Assembly: GCA_011364905.1 (NCBI GenBank)
Contig: RDNZ01000012.1
Location: 1 to 62,631 of the forward strand
DNA: 62,631 nt
Direction: 5' to 3'
Source: Candidatus Thorarchaeota archaeon
Lineage (GTDB): Archaea > Asgardarchaeota > Thorarchaeia > Thorarchaeales > Thorarchaeaceae
Shown here: one piece after another, positions 58,687 through 62,631 of the stretch
Numbering within the stretch: the stretch's first letter is position 1
How the letters are laid out: every line of letters starts with the position of its first letter
Notes under the pieces: generated by a model
Seen by the model: the letters and a program-made list of their open reading frames with translations, nothing else
Told to the model about the DNA's origin: nothing
Database searches by the model: none
Program-made: the position numbers and the translations under genes

Positions 58687-59663
58687 GGTTCTCTCCTCGT
58701 CAACATTAAACTACCATCGGAAGCTCCAGATAGGAGGAGTTCCTTCAAATCATCTGGAACTGCGGGTTTCATCGAAGATGCCACTGCCAATATGCGTCTT
58801 ATCTCCTCAATATAGTGCTTTAACAGGAGCCTCATTAGGCCAAGTTTCTGACTCTCTTTGTCCACCCACAGACTGAATACGCCATTTGGAACGGCATAGA
58901 TGAAATGGCGTGTGTCTTCTGTTTCACATAGCACTGTTTGCAGTGAGCTATTCCGTAATGTTCGAACAACGCGTTCTGAAGCATCATGGAGCGCAAAGGA
59001 CATCGCAGCTAGTCTGTCGTTCGTAAACCCTTCAAGTGAAACTCGAACTCCACCGCTTAATGAGAGAAAGACTGTCCCAATTTTGGGAATGCAGTCATGA
59101 ACCTGACGCAGCAAGGCCCGGAGACTGAGCGCCTGTGATCTGTCAAGTGAGATCATAGAACGAGATATGCCATAATTCGTGTCACGACCCTCAGCAACTG
59201 CAAACCCTTGTAATACCTTTTGGGTTTCATCGAAACTATAGGATCTGAGTGGCGGAAGCCTTCCATCTACATGTTGTCTGAGAAGAAATGAAAGCCTAGA
59301 GAGATTGTCTTTCATCTCGATAAACAGTGCTGCAAGATTCACTCTGGGAGCGGTAGTCACTGTTAAGAAATAATCCGGGTCATTTGGCAATGAAGCAAGG
59401 AAAACCTTGAAAGTATCAGATTCCATCAACAGATAGTTGAAGTTGCCATGTATGAGTTTTGCAACACCAAAGATTGCACAAGTTGAGGAAGCAACAGCAA
59501 AGACTTCATTCTTACTGAACCATACCCCTGCGCTTGCAACAGGCAGCCCGTCTTTCTGGATTAAGACAACATTCTCAACACCAGTGATAGCTTTGATGCT
59601 CTGTAGGGTTTCAGTCAGTTCGTCGCTCAAGTCCTCAGCTCCGGACAGAAGAATTGGGTTCAA
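58683..59663 (-). CDS. double Roadblock/LC7-like protein
   Basis: The 326-residue protein appears to hold two Roadblock/LC7 (MglB-like) folds. The first covers about 12-125: LQSIKAITGVENVVLIQKDG, then LPVASAGVWFSKNEVFAVAS and NYLLMESDTFKVFLASLPND. The second covers about 165-295: LRALLRQVHDCIPKIGTVFL, GGVRVSLEGFTNDRLAAMSF and FIYAVPNGVFSLWVDKESQK. The C-terminus is helical. MglB dimers act as GAPs for MglA; two domains in one chain could form the dimer internally. It starts the operon that continues with the unknown protein and the GTPase. Confidence 0.82.
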   Translation of the reverse strand: MNPILLSGAEDLSDELTETLQSIKAITGVENVVLIQKDGLPVASAGVWFSKNEVFAVASSTCAIFGVAKLIHGNFNYLLMESDTFKVFLASLPNDPDYFLTVTTAPRVNLAALFIEMKDNLSRLSFLLRQHVDGRLPPLRSYSFDETQKVLQGFAVAEGRDTNYGISRSMISLDRSQALSLRALLRQVHDCIPKIGTVFLSLSGGVRVSLEGFTNDRLAAMSFALHDASERVVRTLRNSSLQTVLCETEDTRHFIYAVPNGVFSLWVDKESQKLGLMRLLLKHYIEEIRRILAVASSMKPAVPDDLKELLLSGASDGSLMLTRREP

Positions 59664-59764
59664 TTAAGAATCCATATCGTTACTATATAATCACCACACA
59701 GAAATGGAGTCTCATGTTTTATTGTAGGTCTAAGTTGCAGTTGAAAGAAAAAGAGTGGAAGCTG

Positions 59765-61048
59765 CTACATATGTATAAGCGCAGTATCAGGGACCTCTTG
59801 GAAGACTTCGCGTGCAGCCTTGCCTACTTTTATCCGGTTTTTATCGAATGTGTATACTCTAATTACATCGAGATATGTTTTCATCATTTCCGCAATGTTG
59901 GAGTACTCTGAGAGATTACGCGGCACTCTTTTCCCATCTATGACCTCGAAAATTCCTATTTCCATAGGATCAAGTTGATGCGGATTATACGGTACTGACG
60001 GCAATGTTGGGACGTCTACAATCACTTCATCATGATTGACCCCAGCTATGGAGGCAATTTCTTCTTCGATGCTCTGGCGAACCTTTCTTTTGGTGAGAAC
60101 CTTGGACACAAATCGATCCTGAGTATGAAGAACCTTCTCAAAGGCTGATTTGTAAAGAACACGTGAGTCAAGAAGATCGACCATTTTTGCTGCTTCTTTG
60201 GCATCTTCCGATTCCGATGCATCTATGCGTCTAATTCTGGATATGAGAGACATATCATCTAATTCTAGAAACTGCTCAGGGGATGAGAAACTTGTGAGTT
60301 CAAGTACTTTGTCTGAAGCACCAATAAGCTTGACTAGCATAACTTCAACGCTACGAACCGTTTTGTGATAGTAAACATTGAGAAACATCTCATATCTGGC
60401 AACAAGGAATGACTCCAATGCGCCTCTCGCAGCTATGTCAAACTGCATATGGTAGTCCTCTGAAATCTCAATGCTGTCAATTAGCCGATGAATATCAACC
60501 AACCCATAGTTAACTCCGCAATAGAATGAGTCGCGAATCAGGTAGTCCATCTTGTCTGCATCGATTTGTCCTGCAACTATTCCAGCTATAATTGTATCTT
60601 TCTTTGTTTTCTGACGCCCTCGAACTAGATCAGCAATTCGTTTCTTCGAGATTCCATCATCTTCTAGTAGATCACCTATCTCACTTTCGAGAATTATCCA
60701 TTCTGTTACATCTTCGTGGTTCATTCCCCGCTTTTCTATGAGTACTTCCTCAAAGACATGGCTAAAGGGCCCATGACCAATATCATGAAGGAGTCCAGCA
60801 ATTCTTACTTCCTGAAGCTTCTTGTCTCCAAGGCCCATCTGACTCAAGAGCCTTCTGCCACTAAGTCCGGCAAGATACATTGCTCCCATGCAATGAGAGA
60901 ACCGTGTGTGTTCTGCTGTAGGGTAGACAAAATGCCCACCTGAGAGCTGTTTGATTCTTCGTAAACGCTGGTATGGCAATGAATTAATGATTTTTGCCTC
61001 GATTTCGGTAAGACCTATGAAACCATGGACTGGGTCGTTTATTTCCAT
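59765..61048 (-). CDS. HD phosphohydrolase (COG1078, dNTPase/SAMHD1-like)
   Basis: The 427-residue protein belongs to the COG1078 HD family related to SAMHD1 and dGTPases. Metal ligands: HTRFSHCMGAMYLAGL, LLHDIGHGPFSHVFEE (HD pair) and the distal Asp in IDADKMDYLIRDS. The catalytic His lies in NHEDVTEW. The characteristic start EINDPVHGFIGLTEIEAKII and QRLRRIKQLSGGHFVYPTAEH match well. Likely action is hydrolysis of dNTPs or related nucleotides. ATG 61048 is used; five residues longer is possible. It follows the COG1709 regulator by 37 bases and may share its transcript. Confidence 0.9.
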   Translation of the reverse strand: MEINDPVHGFIGLTEIEAKIINSLPYQRLRRIKQLSGGHFVYPTAEHTRFSHCMGAMYLAGLSGRRLLSQMGLGDKKLQEVRIAGLLHDIGHGPFSHVFEEVLIEKRGMNHEDVTEWIILESEIGDLLEDDGISKKRIADLVRGRQKTKKDTIIAGIVAGQIDADKMDYLIRDSFYCGVNYGLVDIHRLIDSIEISEDYHMQFDIAARGALESFLVARYEMFLNVYYHKTVRSVEVMLVKLIGASDKVLELTSFSSPEQFLELDDMSLISRIRRIDASESEDAKEAAKMVDLLDSRVLYKSAFEKVLHTQDRFVSKVLTKRKVRQSIEEEIASIAGVNHDEVIVDVPTLPSVPYNPHQLDPMEIGIFEVIDGKRVPRNLSEYSNIAEMMKTYLDVIRVYTFDKNRIKVGKAAREVFQEVPDTALIHM

Positions 61049-61085
61049 AGCAAACTCCATCATCTTTCACCATTCTAGATAAGAA

Positions 61086-61829
61086 CTACATCTGAGGATT
61101 AAAGGATCGAATTTCTCGTACTAATTCTTCCGCAGAATCTATTTCTGATATACATAAAGGTAGATGTATACTGTCAGCTATTTTTACAGCTAGAGGGTCA
61201 AGCTCTTTTACTCCTTGAAGTATCACTACAGCTGGCTTCACAGCAACGGACGTACCTATTTGACTTGCTTTTATTGCTACCATTGGTGAGCGACCTGTAG
61301 TGACATTTGTGAGGATAGCTCCACGTTGGGTCGTTCCGCCATAGAGACGAAGAAGTTGTTGTGGAGTCAAACTCACAATAGCCTTGATACTATCAAGAAC
61401 AGTATAGCCATAGATGTCTCTTTCAAGTAGATTCCGGTGAGTTAATACTTTACAGTTAAGATGGTCTACAAGCAGTCGTGAGGGAATTGGGACTCCGAAC
61501 TCGCGGCTGTCAAGAATTGCATCAGAAGAGATCTCAGGCGTGATTAGTTTTTCCAGAGCCATAGCCACTCTTCCTCCATCAGATGCATCCATCTCAATCA
61601 GTCCCTCTACAAATCGCTTGATGGTTTCTACTCGTGGAGATTTTCGTCTGCCACTCTCATAGTCACTTATGACTGATGGAGAAACATTGAGGTGCTTGGC
61701 GAGATTCTTTTGCGAGATATGAAATCTCTCACGCCATCTTCGCATTACAGCGCCGGGATCATTCTCTGCGAGGCAAATCTCACCAGCCATTGCTTCCGCA
61801 AGCCTCTGGAGTGCCTCACTATTATCCAT
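61086..61829 (-). CDS. XRE-type regulator, COG1709 family
   Basis: This 247-residue protein is an archaeal COG1709 regulator. A N-terminal helix-turn-helix is seen in WRERFHISQKNLAKHLNVSP followed by SVISDYESGRRKSPRVETIK; the remaining 150 residues are an alpha/beta domain (DHLNCKVLTHRNLLERDIYG, VAVKPAVVILQGVKELDPLA, SIHLPLCISEIDSAEELVRE) that may bind a ligand. ATG 61829 (MDNSEALQRLAEAM) is the family-like start. It runs in the same direction as the HD gene and may control it. Confidence 0.85.
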   Translation of the reverse strand: MDNSEALQRLAEAMAGEICLAENDPGAVMRRWRERFHISQKNLAKHLNVSPSVISDYESGRRKSPRVETIKRFVEGLIEMDASDGGRVAMALEKLITPEISSDAILDSREFGVPIPSRLLVDHLNCKVLTHRNLLERDIYGYTVLDSIKAIVSLTPQQLLRLYGGTTQRGAILTNVTTGRSPMVAIKASQIGTSVAVKPAVVILQGVKELDPLAVKIADSIHLPLCISEIDSAEELVREIRSFNPQM

Positions 61830-61974
61830 AACCAGTTTGCCGTTTAGAATCGCTATAAGAGTTGTGTAGAGTCCCATTGACAGCAATTAATGACTTGAAG
61901 GAACATCTTTGAAATGTTGGTTTGTACCGAAGAACTCAAAGAGGGTTTGTGACCAATTCGTTTCGGTACTGGAG

Positions 61975-62631
61975 ATGTTGTTCGCATTTGTGGTCGGTAC
62001 TGCGGGGTCAGGTAAGTCCCTGCTTACTGCCTCGTTGGAGAAATGGTTGGTCGGTTCGGATTTAAGTGTCACAGTTGTGAACTTGGACCCTGGCGTTGAT
62101 TCGCCCCCCTATACAAGTGATGTTGACATCAGAGAGTATGTGGACTATGGAGAAGTCATGAGTTCGTTTGGATTGGGTCCAAATGGAGCTCTTGTTGCTT
62201 CCTTGGATATGGCAGTTGAGAGTGCGTATGATATTAGAGATGAGATTATTGATACTGAACGGGACTATGTTCTCGTAGATTGCCCGGGGCAGATGGAGCT
62301 TTTTGCATACCGAAGTTCTGGACCTTTGATGGTGTCTAATCTGAGGGGGAATGACCCTGCATTATCTCTGTACTTACTTGATTCTAACATTGCTCGCACA
62401 GCTGTAGGCTATCTCGCATCAACTCTTTTGGGAATCTCAATCAATATTCAATTTAGTATTCCACAACTAAATGTTCTGAGCAAAACTGATATTCTAGCCG
62501 AGCAGGAGGTAGAAGAGATTGTGGACTGGGGTTCTGAGTTGTATCTACTTGAAGAGGCCCTCGAGTCCTCAGCCAAGGGCCTACGAAGAGAGTATTCACG
62601 TTCGATAATAGAGATGCTTGGCTCTCTGGGC
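61975..62631 (+). CDS. GPN-loop GTPase, 5' part
   Basis: The frame is open to the right edge; 219 codons are visible, so the C-terminus is missing. It is a GPN-loop GTPase of the XAB1/GPN1 type: P-loop VVGTAGSGKSLL, then VVNLDPGVDSPPYTSDVDIR, the GPN insert FGLGPNGAL, DCPGQMELFAYRSSG and the base motif SKTD. Eukaryotic relatives help assemble RNA polymerase II. The ATG follows GGAG directly; TTG 61978 is possible. It is divergent from the COG1709 regulator. Confidence 0.9.
   Translation, partial: MLFAFVVGTAGSGKSLLTASLEKWLVGSDLSVTVVNLDPGVDSPPYTSDVDIREYVDYGEVMSSFGLGPNGALVASLDMAVESAYDIRDEIIDTERDYVLVDCPGQMELFAYRSSGPLMVSNLRGNDPALSLYLLDSNIARTAVGYLASTLLGISINIQFSIPQLNVLSKTDILAEQEVEEIVDWGSELYLLEEALESSAKGLRREYSRSIIEMLGSLG

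Noticed and set aside
1..62631. CRISPR array
   Set aside because: No series of regularly spaced direct repeats was seen in any intergenic region and no cas gene is present.

Overview
The window is chromosomal DNA of an archaeon. Informational genes are of archaeal/eukaryotic type: RNA polymerase Rpo7 and Rpo11, Spt4, TFS, ribosomal proteins S24e, S27ae, L15e, S3Ae and S15, RNase P proteins Rpp30 and Pop5, exosome Csl4, KEOPS subunits, Orc1/Cdc6, PolD small subunit, PriS, GINS, PCNA, HerA-NurA. An MglA-type small GTPase sits in an operon with a double Roadblock/LC7 protein, two PCNA genes lie in tandem, and Hdr genes occur without methanogenesis genes. Together these fit an Asgard archaeon, perhaps Thorarchaeia-like; this placement is inference from gene content and no phylogeny was run. 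TTG and GTG starts are common, Shine-Dalgarno sites are recognisable, and two genes appear to begin at CTG.

Layout. 1-1.7 kb: end of the conserved PIN-domain/rpoE/spt4/rps24e/rps27ae cluster. 1.7-10.1 kb: accessory region with an XRE regulator plus two DUF2178-like membrane proteins behind a tandem palindromic operator, initiator tRNA-Met, a prokaryotic-YEATS/two-TM gene pair, a flavodiiron protein, a DUF134 regulator, the YchF-type GTPase and a flavin reductase. 10.2-13.4 kb: a SerA-like dehydrogenase, then the L15e-COG1325-Rpp30-Pop5 operon. 13.4-18.3 kb: JAMM protein, Lrp regulator, two HD proteins, GNAT, MvhD, cupin. 18.4-26.8 kb: acyl-CoA dehydrogenase and a five-gene Hdr operon containing an HdrA-MvhD fusion, a second short HdrA and a 754-residue coiled-coil protein ending in two 4Fe-4S motifs.

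26.9-37.3 kb is a replication/transcription block: GINS, PriS, PCNA1, PCNA2, an OB-fold-like protein, TFS, an RNase III-like protein, Rpo11, Csl4, a METTL5-like methylase, a candidate origin, Orc1/Cdc6 and PolD small subunit. 37.4-45.3 kb: AbrB-PhoU regulator, phosphohexomutase, intron-bearing tRNA-Ser, TPR protein, tRNA-Leu with a duplicated 3' end enclosing a one-gene segment, S3Ae and FAU-1. 45.3-49.5 kb: Pcc1, a degenerate RecJ/Cdc45-like protein, S15, Bud32, Kae1, Lsm. 49.5-57.0 kb: DUF460, a small regulator, HerA-NurA, CTP synthase. 57.2-59.7 kb: the MglA-like GTPase module. The window ends with an HD phosphohydrolase, a COG1709 regulator and the 5' part of a GPN-loop GTPase.

The best candidates for something new are the Hdr operon with its large ferredoxin-tailed protein, the three-gene MglA/Roadblock operon with an unrecognised middle protein, the pYEATS/two-TM pair, and the tRNA-Leu-flanked one-gene segment. 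All functional statements come from reading motifs and gene order; no database search was run.
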